Assembly (NCBI RefSeq): GCF_027942865.1
Contig: NC_134513.1
Span: forward strand, 34,837,429 to 34,901,428
Direction: 5' to 3'
DNA from: Odontesthes bonariensis
Lineage: Eukaryota; Chordata; Actinopteri; Atheriniformes; Atherinopsidae
DNA length: 64,000 nucleotides
Both the position numbers and the translations under genes were made by a program. Positions 49,865-60,109 of this stretch are shown in pieces (position 1 is the first letter of the stretch; each line of letters begins with the position of its first letter). Below the pieces are notes generated by a model, which saw nothing but the letters and a program-made list of their open reading frames with translations, did not search any database and was not told the origin of the DNA.

Positions 49865-49990
49865 TCACTCTACCTGCTCTGCGAAGACTTGACCTCTGAC
49901 CTCTGAGCTCCAGTCCAGTCTGCTGTCCAGGTAAACCTCCAGACATCTGTATTCCTCAACCACCTCTCCGTCCGCTCGATCGTGTCGCTT
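49865..49990 (-). mobile_element. LINE fragment, minus strand
   Basis: A minus-strand frame reads DGEVVEEYRCLEVYLDSRLD followed by WSSEV, matching the pattern of LINE proteins just after the RT (VEEYRYLGVYLDSKLDW type). It abuts a plus-strand LINE fragment. Confidence 0.6.
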
Positions 49991-50535
49991 CGCATTGCTA
50001 AACATAAGAAAGATCAGGCCGTACCCAACCCAACACGCCACCCTGCTCCTGGTGCAGACTGTGGCCATCTCCCACCTCGACAATTACAAACTAACTGGTC
50101 TCCCAGCCTGTGCTGTGAAACCGCTGCAGATGGTCCTGAAAGCGGCGGCGCGATAAGCCTAAAAGAGCACACGTCACCCCTCTGTTCATTGAGCTCCGCT
50201 GGCTACACTTAGCCGCCTGCATCAAATTCAAGTCACTGATGTTAGCCTACAGAGTCCTTAATGGAACGGCTTCCATTCACTTGAAGGCTCTCGCCAAGGC
50301 TTACGTCACAACTCGGTCACTCCGGTCGTCCAGCAGAGAGCATCTCCTATCCTGCACTTGCCCTGCACTTCCCTACCCCTCTGCTGCACTTTCTCTTTCT
50401 GTACTTCCCTCTGTGTCTGCACTGCCCCCCCTGACAGAGCCTGACCAGTGGTTTCCTTCTATGTAGCTTATTATTAGCTGTAATGTTATATCCTCATTTG
50501 TAAGTCGCTTTGGATAAAAACGTCTGCTAAATGCA
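49991..50535 (+). mobile_element. LINE C-terminus and 3' tail
   Basis: Frames encode TVAISHLDNYKLTGLPACAV, KRAHVTPLFIELRWLHLAA, FKSLMLAYRVLNGTASIHLK and VTTRSLRSSSREHLL, a LINE C-terminal domain with frameshifts. The 3' end is 'gtcgctttggataaaaacgt' and 'ctgctaaatgcatgaac'. A deleted copy lies at 10797-11060. Confidence 0.8.
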
Positions 50536-51048
50536 TGAACATAAACCTCTTCCCCTGGATGGAGACGGTGTTTCACTGATTTTTATATCACTCATTAAAT
50601 CCTTTGGTTTTAGAGATCACTTTTCACTCTCCGTTTTCTCATCATTTTGGCTGTGTTCATGCATATGGCATGAATTTTGCCAAGATTGTGTATTTTTAAT
50701 TGATCTTATTTTCAGCCCAGCTCCTGCAGTAAGGCTGAAATACACTGTATACAAACAAGAGTTACACTCAAGCCCTGAAGTGCAAAAAAATGTGCCATTG
50801 AAACCCATTCAAACAGAAATGTTTTATCTCACTTCCATTAAAGCATATAACATTAATTTTATTATTTCTAGGTATCAGTCTGGTCCTTTGCCTTGGTCAT
50901 TTTTACTACTCTCCACCACATTGCTTCATTTTGACCATATATGACATATAGAGAAAAAGTGCTGTTTGGACTGGATGGGCCTGTCACAATACGCAGCCGT
51001 CCTGAGAGACATAACTCTCTGACTTGTCGTTGAGTTGTTTACGCAGCT

Positions 51049-51760
51049 GTGATTGCAGCCGAAGTTCATACAACCTGTGGAACTAGTCATTTCTTACCTG
51101 GCAAGATGGAGAGAGCCTTTACACAGGAAGGAGTTCAGAAGGCGTTGGACATGGTGATGGAGTCTGACTCCGACACGGATGCTGCAGAAGAGGAATGCCT
51201 ACCTGTGTCTGAGTCCTCCTTTGAGAGCTCGGATGTGTCCTTTGACAGCGGGGCAGGTGAGACAGCGGCGGCCACTGGATGGACTTCCACAAGTGGGAAA
51301 TTCACTGGGCACTAACCGCCAACAATATAGGCTCCACCTGCAGCCACTGGAATGGTACTGGCACCCACTCTGGCTGCTGATTTAAGCTGCCGCCGCCAAA
51401 ATCAGCAGCCAGTTTCTATATCTCGATGACGTTGTGAAGCTGATTACAGACCACACAAACTGGTTACATCTCAGACTGGAGGGTTATTGATGCCACCGAC
51501 CTGCAGGCATACAATTATGATTACAATTAATTGGATTCCAATTGGCTTGAATTGGACTTTATTATCTAAGTGCCTTGAGATGACATTTGTTGTATTTGGC
51601 GCTATATAAATAAAAATGAATTGAATTGAATACATCGGGCTGCTGCTGCTAGCTGGAGCGTACCGGTCGCGCAATGAGCCAACACTGTGGGATGATCACA
51701 CCGGTCGGGCCAACTTCCGGGCCATCGTGAGCTGTGATGTGGACGCCTCTCACGCATGGA
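51049..51760 (+). pseudogene. piggyBac transposase relic, interrupted by an L2 tail
   Basis: An ATG at 51106 opens an acidic N-terminus (LDMVMESDSDTDAAEEE) that stops at 51313. The frame then breaks repeatedly but still shows HPAATG-type remnants, KLITDHTNWLHLRLEGY and, after the insertion at 51506-51632, YIGLLLLAGAYRSRNEPTLW followed by DDHTGRANFRAI. These are the N-terminal acidic region, the IV.LI..HTN segment and the start of the DDE domain of piggyBac transposases. Most of the catalytic domain is absent. Confidence 0.8.
51506..51632 (+). mobile_element. L2-type LINE 3' tail inserted in the piggyBac relic
   Basis: The stretch from 'aattggattccaattggctt' to 'gaattgaattgaa' is nearly identical to the 3' end of L2 copy B (about 47970-48076). 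It interrupts the piggyBac reading between LQA and YIG. ATAC at both edges suggests a 4-bp target duplication. Confidence 0.85.
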
Positions 51761-51999
51761 GGATGTGTGTTTTATAATATTTTCAGTTTTTTCATCTGAA
51801 AACATGGTGGCTTCATGACAAAAACCTGGAATTCAAAGGGTTACAATCTTTAAAAATCAATGAATATTTGATATCAATTATTTGGTCAGTAGGAGTGTAA
51901 CGAATATTAGAATGACCCCTAAGGGTTGAATTATAAATCCATGATGTGGGAAACATTACACATTCTCCTGATAATTTCATGACAACAGAAAACTGTCAG

Positions 52000-54740
52000 G
52001 AAGGGAAGTCGGTTGTTCGGTCGGAACCCTGTCGTGTTTCGAAGTGAAACTCGTCACGGCTTCAGTTGTCGTAAAGCTGAAAGAATCCCACACGAAGGCA
52101 GTGTTTCCTTTGTAATAAATGACAGTTTATTATAAAGATTACAATCTGTTGCAGAGCTCATCAGTTGTCATCGTGTGCTCTTCAGTTTTTAGAAAAGGGA
52201 AGAAAAAAACTACAAGTACACACACCACTCACTCCAGAAGAAACTACACACATACTGTAAAAAGAGGAAGCTAGAGAGGAAGAGGAGGAGCATCATCATC
52301 AAATTATAACCAGGAGGAGGAAGGTTTCACACGCAGGTTAGATGGCCAGGATTCTCAGCCAATCAGCAGGAAGATGAGAACTGTTGGTCATTGATTGTAA
52401 CTGTCAGTGATCCAGTGGCAGCCATTTTGGCTCTTTATTTAGTCTTCTTCCAGATTCGTCCTGGTGTTTCTGACCGTCAATCTGTGATCGTGGTTCACTA
52501 CCCGCCGAGGGAAGATTTTTACTTCCCAGAACCGACAGATTCTGAAGAATCTGGATGGTTCTATGTTCTCAGATTCTGCAGCGCCCCCTGGTGTCTACAG
52601 TCCGCTCTCAGAATTATTAACGACTTCCAAACCACAGATCAGTCAAAAAAGAAGTTTTTTCCACTCTTACATTCATCCTTGTGGTGACAAAGAGTCACAA
52701 CATTTTGTTTTTCATATATTTGTGTTTGAAACAAAAAAAGGTGAAGGAATTAATTATCCTGTTTTGATGGAGATTAATACATTTAATTTGTGTTAATGCA
52801 GTTAAATGAAAACATGAACCAGGCGAGCTGTTTTATATCATCTGATTGTCTTCTTGAAATTGTGATTTAACTCGAGGAAAGCTAAAAAATCATAATGAAA
52901 ACAATTTGTTTTAGCTTCTAAACTGTTTGTATTTCACATTTATGTCCGAAAAATAGTAACAGTGAACGTCTGAGTCAGTTTTTGGTTGAAATTTGATCTT
53001 GCATGTTGGAATCCTTTGGTTTTTATGATCGATGTGAGTAACTTCAGGTGCATCTGCAGTCATCTGATGGGTATCTCACTGTGGGTATTAATCAGTAAAA
53101 CATCAGCTGCAACGTTAACTCCTTTGTCAGTTTATGATTTAATGAGTGGAGAATTGGCGCCCCTACTGTCTGTTATTTAACAGCGTTGGGTGTGAACGGA
53201 CAGATTTTCTCAGTTAGTGCTGCATTCAGGTGTCGCGCTGACAGCTTTTTGTGCTTCATTTGATAAACCTGATGACGCTGAGGCTAAATGAATATCTATC
53301 CTTGAAAGTGGTCACGTGATTCAGAAGGACAGAACAGGAAACTAGATTTCCCAGCGAAGAAACACTGCTGACTCTGACGTTTTATTTGTTTGTGATTGGC
53401 TTAGAAGTGCTTTGACAGGCGTATGACCTCATATCAGGTGGGACCTGGCTCATTTAGTCTGTAAATGACTGTTTTCTGCGGTGTGTGTGTATATGTGACT
53501 ACTGTGATATTCACTTTGGGTAAACAGCTGCATGTTTGTGGTCTCAGCTGCTTTTCATTGGACCGGTTCTGTTGGAGAAGGCCACTCATATCTATAAAAC
53601 CTCCAATTAAATCCCAAACAGACAATTCACAGATCTCTTTATGATTGGAAATGTGAGTGATCCATAATTGCTGGCAATAAACAGGTTTATCTTCAGCTGA
53701 TTCCAGCTTTAAAAATGAGTGCTGGTTCAGTGCTTTCTACCAAAATGGGCTGATTTTTCATTTAAATGAAAGGAAACCTGAATCTGGATAGTTTTTTTTT
53801 GAGCTTTCATCAGCAAACTCCTCCCAGAAGATTTCTTTCTAATCATTCTTTTTAAATCATGATGATGGAATATTGATATTTTTTACATTATTACACTTTG
53901 TATTTGTAGTTAAAAGTTAATTTATCCTGTTGAAATCACTGAGATAAATACTGAGCAAGACTTTTAACTATCAAGGATAAGCTGATATTTGCTCACATTA
54001 TTCGTATATTTTGTAAACGCAGCTCAGTTTGTGCATTTAGTTCACATTTAATTGAATGAAATGAGTTCACCAGCAGAAATGTTGAGCTGTAACACCAGAT
54101 TAACAGCATCTGTGGTGTGCAGAGCAGGTAAATGGAACCAGAATGGTTACAATTCTTTTCACTGACGAGGATTTTTTTTTTTTAAACCTATAATTTAAGT
54201 TGCCTGAAAATGTTAAAGGCAAAACTCGATCAGATCTGATAACGAGTTAATGTGAACTTGAATTGTTGAAACAATTGCTGGTCTTTTCCAGATTAAATAT
54301 TGGTCTGACTCTCTGAGACCCAGCCAGGATTTTTACATTAATTTCTAGCTGAATACTGTGATTATTGTGGTCTGGGTGTTTCTTTTCTACTGATGCATGT
54401 TTCCTTCAGGCATACTGCTCTTTCAATACAGTTACTCTTTCACATAAAATCTCATGACTGAAAAATTAAAGTCTGTGTGCTGCAAGAGGCTTCTTAGAGA
54501 TGATAATGGGTACAATTAAGCATCGATAAAGTAAGCATTAATCACTGGTATAATGTGTGTGGCCCGAACAAAAACACTTTAATCCAAAGGCAGAGAGTAA
54601 AGAAAAGGTTTGCTGTGTAGCTCGGTGGGTAACAATGCAGCTCGGGATAAAAATAATCCAGGAAAAATTATTTTACCAAGTGACAATCCTGATTAAATGT
54701 GGGCTTCGTCTTTAACCTGTTGATGAGATGAAAAACATTC
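52000..54740. other. TYMP-SHANK3 spacer, part 1
   Basis: No exon, RNA gene or transposon terminus that I can support. AT-rich, with scattered short open frames. Confidence 0.45.
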
Positions 54741-54759
54741 TTTGGAACCACTGCTTTAA

Positions 54760-55080
54760 AGCGTCCCTAGAGAATTTGGCAATTGTGTTGCTCTTTGTCT
54801 CCCCCTAGTTGTGGGTTGTAACACCACAGTCATAAAAAACGATCTGTGTGAGCCCTGCACATGCACAGCCATACACATGAAACTGTTGTCATGTCAAAGA
54901 GGCCACAAAGACGACTGTAGAGCAGAATGTTGGAAAACAAAGTCATGAACTGCGATATTTCAGCGTCAGGGCATTCCAGGGCAGTTTCAGGCCGAGGAAT
55001 GTGTATAACAAAATTCAATGTACTTCAAAACAAGCCAGAAACTCATAGTTTTGGGGTTCACAAACTTCTGTAATGTTGCC
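54760..55080. mobile_element. Diverged TTAA MITE
   Basis: TTAA (54756-54759), then AGCGTCCCTAGAGAATTTGG; the right end is TAATGTTGCC followed by TTAG. Same family as 32364-32641, sharing 'tgtgtgagccctgcacatgc' (or the close 'tgtgtgacccctgcacatgt') and 'ggttcacaaactt'. Confidence 0.65.
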
Positions 55081-55579
55081 TTAGAGTTACAACATGTAAC
55101 GGTAACGATATATGGAGGAAAAGTTGACATTATAAAATATGTTCTGTTGGTATCAAATGGTTTTGCTAGAATAATTAGGTTTTTGTTACCTTAGAATGAA
55201 ATATTTGAATATATTTATGCAGCAGGATATACATATTCCATGCAGGAAAACGGATGTATCAGTGCTGCTTTTTGCATTGTTCTTTGGGATTGTCACTACC
55301 TGATTTTAGCCCTGCCTGCACTGTAGAGTAACAAAGATCTACAAACCCTAGATACTGGTAAATAACCGTGTTTCTAATAATCTCTGTGTAAAACGTAAAA
55401 CTTAAGCATCTTTGGGTAATGACCTATGTACAGACTGCTGGTTTACTATACGAGTCAGGGCTTGTTCAGATGTAGTTACTGAGCCTGCTCCCCTTTATCA
55501 GTATCGAGTCCACTGAGCGGAACAAACACAAGGAAACATTTCACAATATTATTTTAATGGAAATCAATAGGCTCGTTAA

Positions 55580-55885
55580 CTGAGGACGCTAGCAGAGAAC
55601 AGAAGGACGCTAGCAGAAAACAGAAGGACGCTAGCAGAGAACAGAAGGACGCTAGCAGAGAACAGAAGGACGCTAGCAGAAAACAGAAGGACGCTAGCAG
55701 AGAACAGAAGGACGCTAGCAGAGAACAGAAGGACGCTAGCAAAGAACAGAAGGACGCTAGCAGAGAACAGAAGGACGCTAGCAGAGAACAGAAGGACGCT
55801 AGCAGAGAACAGAAGGACGCTAGCAGAGAACAGAAGGACGCTAGCAGAGAACAGAAGGACGCTAACAGAGAACAGAAGGACGCTG
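55580..55885. repeat. 21-bp minisatellite, about 14 copies
   Basis: The unit is GGACGCTAGCAGAGAACAGA plus one A. A few copies read GCAGAAAACAGA, GCAAAGAACAGA or GCTAACAG; the others are identical. Almost every unit holds a GCTAGC site. Because 21 is a multiple of three, the minus strand is open throughout (LLASFCS repeated), but this is a property of the repeat, not evidence for a gene. Confidence 0.97.
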
Positions 55886-55889
55886 AGGC

Positions 55890-57410
55890 GTGGGCTGGGT
55901 GGTAGAGACACTTATTCATTTCTGTTCCATATTTTTTCCAAAAAGCAACCTATGTTTATTGTGTTGGACAAATAATTGCTAATTTCTGTTGAAATGTCAC
56001 CAGAACCCGCTAACACAAGCACATCAAATTGTCCCTAATGTGCCTCTGCCCATCCGAGCAGCTTCAGCCTGAAAGTTGTTAATGTGAACTATATTTTTTA
56101 ACTAATATTTTAGTACATATAAACTAAATTCACATTAACAAACTAGTGGTTTGTTTTTAGTGCGTTGAGGCCATTTGCAATAGTTGCCATCTCCAACTTG
56201 ACAACTAGATGTCACTATTTTTTTAACTGTTACTTTAACTGGTAAAAACAACTGTTTATTAAACCACCTTCAAACTGATAAATGCTCACAGAGAGAAGAC
56301 TGAATCACTCATGTTTGTCTGTAGGGTTAGCATTCCATTGATTACTCGAGTAGTCAGATATGTTTGTTCTCTGTTAGCATCCTTCTCGGCTAACAAGCCT
56401 ACTGATTTTCCAATAAAATGCTACCATGAAATGTTCTCTTCTGCTCAGTGGACTGGATGTGTTGCTGGCTGCTTTGTGCTGAGTTGCACTGACTTTGTGC
56501 TATTGCGGAAAGATAATTCAGTTTTACCATAAACACTGTACAGGATTTTCTCTTTTCCTTTGTTTGAAATGGTCCCAAACTTAGACATTTTTCATCTTTT
56601 CCTCTAATCGGGCTCCTCGTTGTTTCTCCGGTTTCCTCCATCGTACCATCAAATCGACCAAAAGTGACCGTGTCCACATAACGTTTTTCTCTCTGAGCTC
56701 CAGCGTCTTTTCTCAGCTGTTCCCAGTGAGGAGGGAGGAGCTGCACCAGGCTTCTTATTCAAAGCACTGATTGCTGGTTTCAATAGAAATGCTTCAACAT
56801 TGTCCAGCTTTGGGAAGCATGATTGCAGCTCAGCAGGTGTTCAGGTACTCAAATCAATAAAAACCACATAGATGCAGCAGATCTGTTTTCATGGAAACAG
56901 GCACTGAAACTTTCATTGTGCTTTAGTGGAGTCGATGGGAGAGGCTCTAACATCCCCGTTCCTCCATTTCTAATCAGATAATAATTCAAACAAGAGGGGA
57001 GGGTTCGTCACGTGATGGGAGCAAACGTCTCGGTTCTAAAACGATCTGAATATGGGTTGAAACCAGGAGTTCATGTCACAAGATGCACTTGTCCACTAAA
57101 TTACCGTTTGAAGGAAAAGGTGACTTTAAAGATCCTGAAATAAAATGGCTGGTTTGGTCACTGTGGGAGGATGTTTTTTTTACCTTGGATGGAGCTGAGA
57201 CTTTCTCCTTGTTTCCATTAAACGTGTGCAGGACAGTGTTAGTCTACGATGTTAAAAGACGTCCCTTTTCTGTCAGAGTTTTTGCTTTTAATGTAGTTCG
57301 TGTGTTGTGGTTCAAAGTAGGAAATGTTGTGGTTTCGGGCATAAAGTGCATCAGCTGGAAATAGATTCCATAACTAAGTCATACAACTTCATGTAGGCGT
57401 GGGTAACATC
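55890..57410. other. TYMP-SHANK3 spacer, part 2
   Basis: No supported feature. Nothing resembling an exon or transposon end was seen. Confidence 0.45.
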
Positions 57411-57416
57411 AAACTA

Positions 57417-57955
57417 CCGTAAATTCCGTACTAAAAGCCGCTACTTTTTTCCCAGGCTTTGAGCACCGCGGCCTGTAATACGGTGCAGCTAATGTGTTTT
57501 TTTCTTTTTTTTTTTTTTTTTCATGCCGCCAAAAACATTTTTCCTCGTATCATTAGACCAATAAAATTAACAAATAGTTCACGGTGGTCCAATGAAGTTG
57601 TACGATAAATCAAACACACCTACACTACTAAATTATTGTAAATCGGTCATTTGTACTCGCCCCCAACATGGAAAACAAACGAAGAAATGCATATGATGTA
57701 GCTTTTAAATTAAAGGCGATCAATGACTTTTCCAGGTAGGCTACTGTCTTTTTTTTTTTTTTACCAGCCGTGTTACATGCACTGTTCGAAAAAAGGAAAC
57801 GGAGTATGTATTTGTTTATGTTACCATACGCATTTAATTAAAAGTTTAAAAATCCTCACGTGTAACATCTTTCTGTGTAAATATCTCATATTACAATGTA
57901 GACCCCCCCCCCCACGGCTTATATTCAGGTGCGCTCTATAGTCCGGAATTTACGG
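57417..57955 (+). mobile_element. Deleted pogo/Tc1-mariner-like element
   Basis: The ends CCGTAAATTCCG and CGGAATTTACGG are exact inverted repeats with TA on each side (57415-57416, 57956-57957). Inside, an ATG at 57668 begins MENKRRNAYDVAFKLKAIND, similar to the psq-type helix-turn-helix start of pogo transposases, and runs into a splice-donor-like CAG|GTAGGC. The rest of the transposase is missing. Confidence 0.75.
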
Positions 57956-58221
57956 TAATTAGATTGATTTAACTTGGACAGTATGTAAAATATTTCAGAC
58001 TTTAACGTTTTTACAACTTCTACATAAAGTTTACGTTCAGTTATACTTTTTAACATTTATTAAAAGTATATATTGTACAGAACTTAGTCTTGATCCAGCC
58101 CCCATTTCTCTACATATTGCCAGGAAATGGTAACAAAAAATGACAAACTGAAAAATGTTTAAACATGAATATAAACACAGAATCTGAGGCAGAAACAGAG
58201 TTTGTTCAGTTCTAAGCAGCT

Positions 58222-59237
58222 TTAAAGTGAATATCTGCTCTGAGCTCCTTTATTCTCCAACACAGCCTGAACCCTCTTAGACGAGCTTTCTGTCATTTCT
58301 TTAAAGGGATAGTTCGCCTCTTTTGACATGAAGCTGTATGACATCCCATACTAGCAATATTATTTATGAACATTTTCTTACCTCCTGCTGCGTCCTGTGA
58401 GCAGAGTTCCAGCCTCGTTTTGGTGTTGATGAAGGTAGTCCAGCTAGTTGGCTGCTTCCAAGCAGGAAACACTGTAACAGGCGCGGCTGTCGGCAGGTGG
58501 CGATTGTGAGGTCTGACTTTTTCTGGATGAACGATTTTGTGATGCAAATGTATTACTCTTTTGAACACATATTGTTTTGAGAAGCAAAACGCTTTATTTT
58601 TGTGGCCCCAGCCAACTAGCCGAACTACGAGGCCGGAACTCGGCTCACAGGACGCAGCAGGGGGTAAGTCAATGTTCATAAATGATATTGCTGATATGGG
58701 ATGTCATACAGCTTCATGTCAAAAGAGGTGAACTATCCCTTTAAGGAGTCTTCAGGAATAGTTCTCCAGGCTTCTTGAAGGACATCCCAAAGCTCTTCTT
58801 TGGATGTGGGCTGCCTTTTGTTCCGTTCTCTGCCAACATGATCCCACACTGCTTCAGTAATGTTGAGCTCCGGGCTCTGGGGAGGATTCATCCCTCCATC
58901 AGACCTGCTGCCACTGATTTTCAGCCCATTTCTTGTGTCCTTTGGCACAGCTCAACCTTTTCTCCCTGTTTCCCTTCCTTAAGAACGGCTTCTTGACAGC
59001 CACCCTTCCATGGAGCCCATTTCTGATGAGGCTTGGGCCAACAGCAGATGGATCAGCTGAAGGTCCAGATGCATCTCTCAGCTCCTGTGTCAGGTCTTTG
59101 CTGGATTTTTTCCTCTTTCTTAAGGACATCACTTTCAGATCCTGTTCATCTGCTGTAGATAGTTCTTTAGGCCTGACACTTCTTCTTTTGTCCTCCACTT
59201 GTCCAGTTTCCTCAAATGTTTTAAGGACATAATCCAT
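58222..59237 (-). pseudogene. Tc1-like transposase pseudogene
   Basis: The minus-strand reading starts near the N-terminal helix-turn-helix (VLKTFEETGQVEDKRRSVRP, KELSTADEQDLKVMSLRKRK, VAVKKPFLRKGNREKRL), skips most of the catalytic core, and resumes with PPQSPELNITEAVWDHVGRE and RNKRQPTSKEELWDVLQEAW, the region around the third catalytic acid. After the MITE it ends KRVQAVLENKGAQSRYSL and stop at 58222. The central deletion removes the first two catalytic Asp residues. Confidence 0.85.
58305..58740. mobile_element. Foldback TTAA MITE nested in the Tc1 element
   Basis: Ends AGGGATAGTTCGCCTCTTTT and AAAAGAGGTGAACTATCCCT, with TTAA at 58301-58304 and 58741-58744. Same family as 39800-40447 but 212 bp shorter, lacking the inner inverted pair. 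Confidence 0.9.
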
Positions 59238-60109
59238 ATTAAGCTTATTAAGGTCTATTTTTGTGCAATAACTAGTTTATAGCATTTAGATGATAAATGA
59301 CTACCAGATGTGATTCTGTTACAGCTTCTTTTAAATGTAAGGCACCTTTATATTTCTGTTATTTGACAGTAAATGATAACTTCCATTGATTATTTTTCCT
59401 TCACTTTTAAACTTTGCAGTAAATTATTGACCAACAGTTTTCTACTCCATCACTTTCCTGAGCTGATGTGAGCAAAAATGTAAATTTCATTCTCATATGA
59501 CTTGTCCAGTTTCCTCAAATGTCTTAAGGACATCACTTTCAGATCCTGTTCATCTGCTGTAGATAGTTCTTTAGGCCTGACACTTCTTCTTTTGTTCTCC
59601 ACTTGTCCAGTTTCCTCAAATGTTTTAAGGACACACTGCACACCATGCTGAGATATGCCAAGTTTTCAGCTAACAGCTCTTTGGGAATCACCTTGTTGCT
59701 GCAGAAATCCTGTTTTCTGTCTGTCAGACTGTGTTATCTTTGCTGTTTTTCACACATGCAGCTAAAGAAATGGGAACTAATGATGTGTCTCTGTGACAGG
59801 CTGCTGGGAACAAAGTGCCTAAAGATCCAGTTTAAAATGGCTTCTTTGCTAAGTTGTCTGTTCTGTGTGGACACAACACTGGTTCATCCCTTGAGTTAGG
59901 AGCCTTTTTTCTGCCTGAATGATTCATAGGAAAATGAGTGAAAAAGCAGAAAATGTCCAAAGAAAAGGTTTGAAAGAGCTTCAGAAAGCTGGAGAACTAT
60001 TTCTCAAGACCTCTGTAAAACATAACAGGAAAGTCTGACTGCTTGGAGGGAAAATCTAAAGAAATGAGGGCTGGATCAGGACTTTTGGACAGTACTGTAA
60101 CTTTAGTGT

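Larger units (their letters stand above)
58075..60104 (-). mobile_element. Tc1-like transposon, defective, with a nested MITE
   Basis: The ends are marked by 'tgatccagcccccatttct' at about 58093 and its diverged complement 'agggctggatcaggactttt' at about 60066-60085, followed by GGACAGTACTGTAA. The transposase pseudogene lies between on the minus strand. The MITE at 58305-58740 is inserted near the transposase 3' end, and a segment of about 113 bp is duplicated (59125-59237 and 59522-59634). Confidence 0.8.

Noticed and set aside
55580..55885. CRISPR-like array
   Set aside because: Units are contiguous with no spacers, in a eukaryotic genome; it is a minisatellite.
55554..55919. 121-codon minus-strand frame made of LLASFCS repeats
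   Set aside because: It is the in-frame reading of a 21-bp minisatellite; no start context, homology or splice support.
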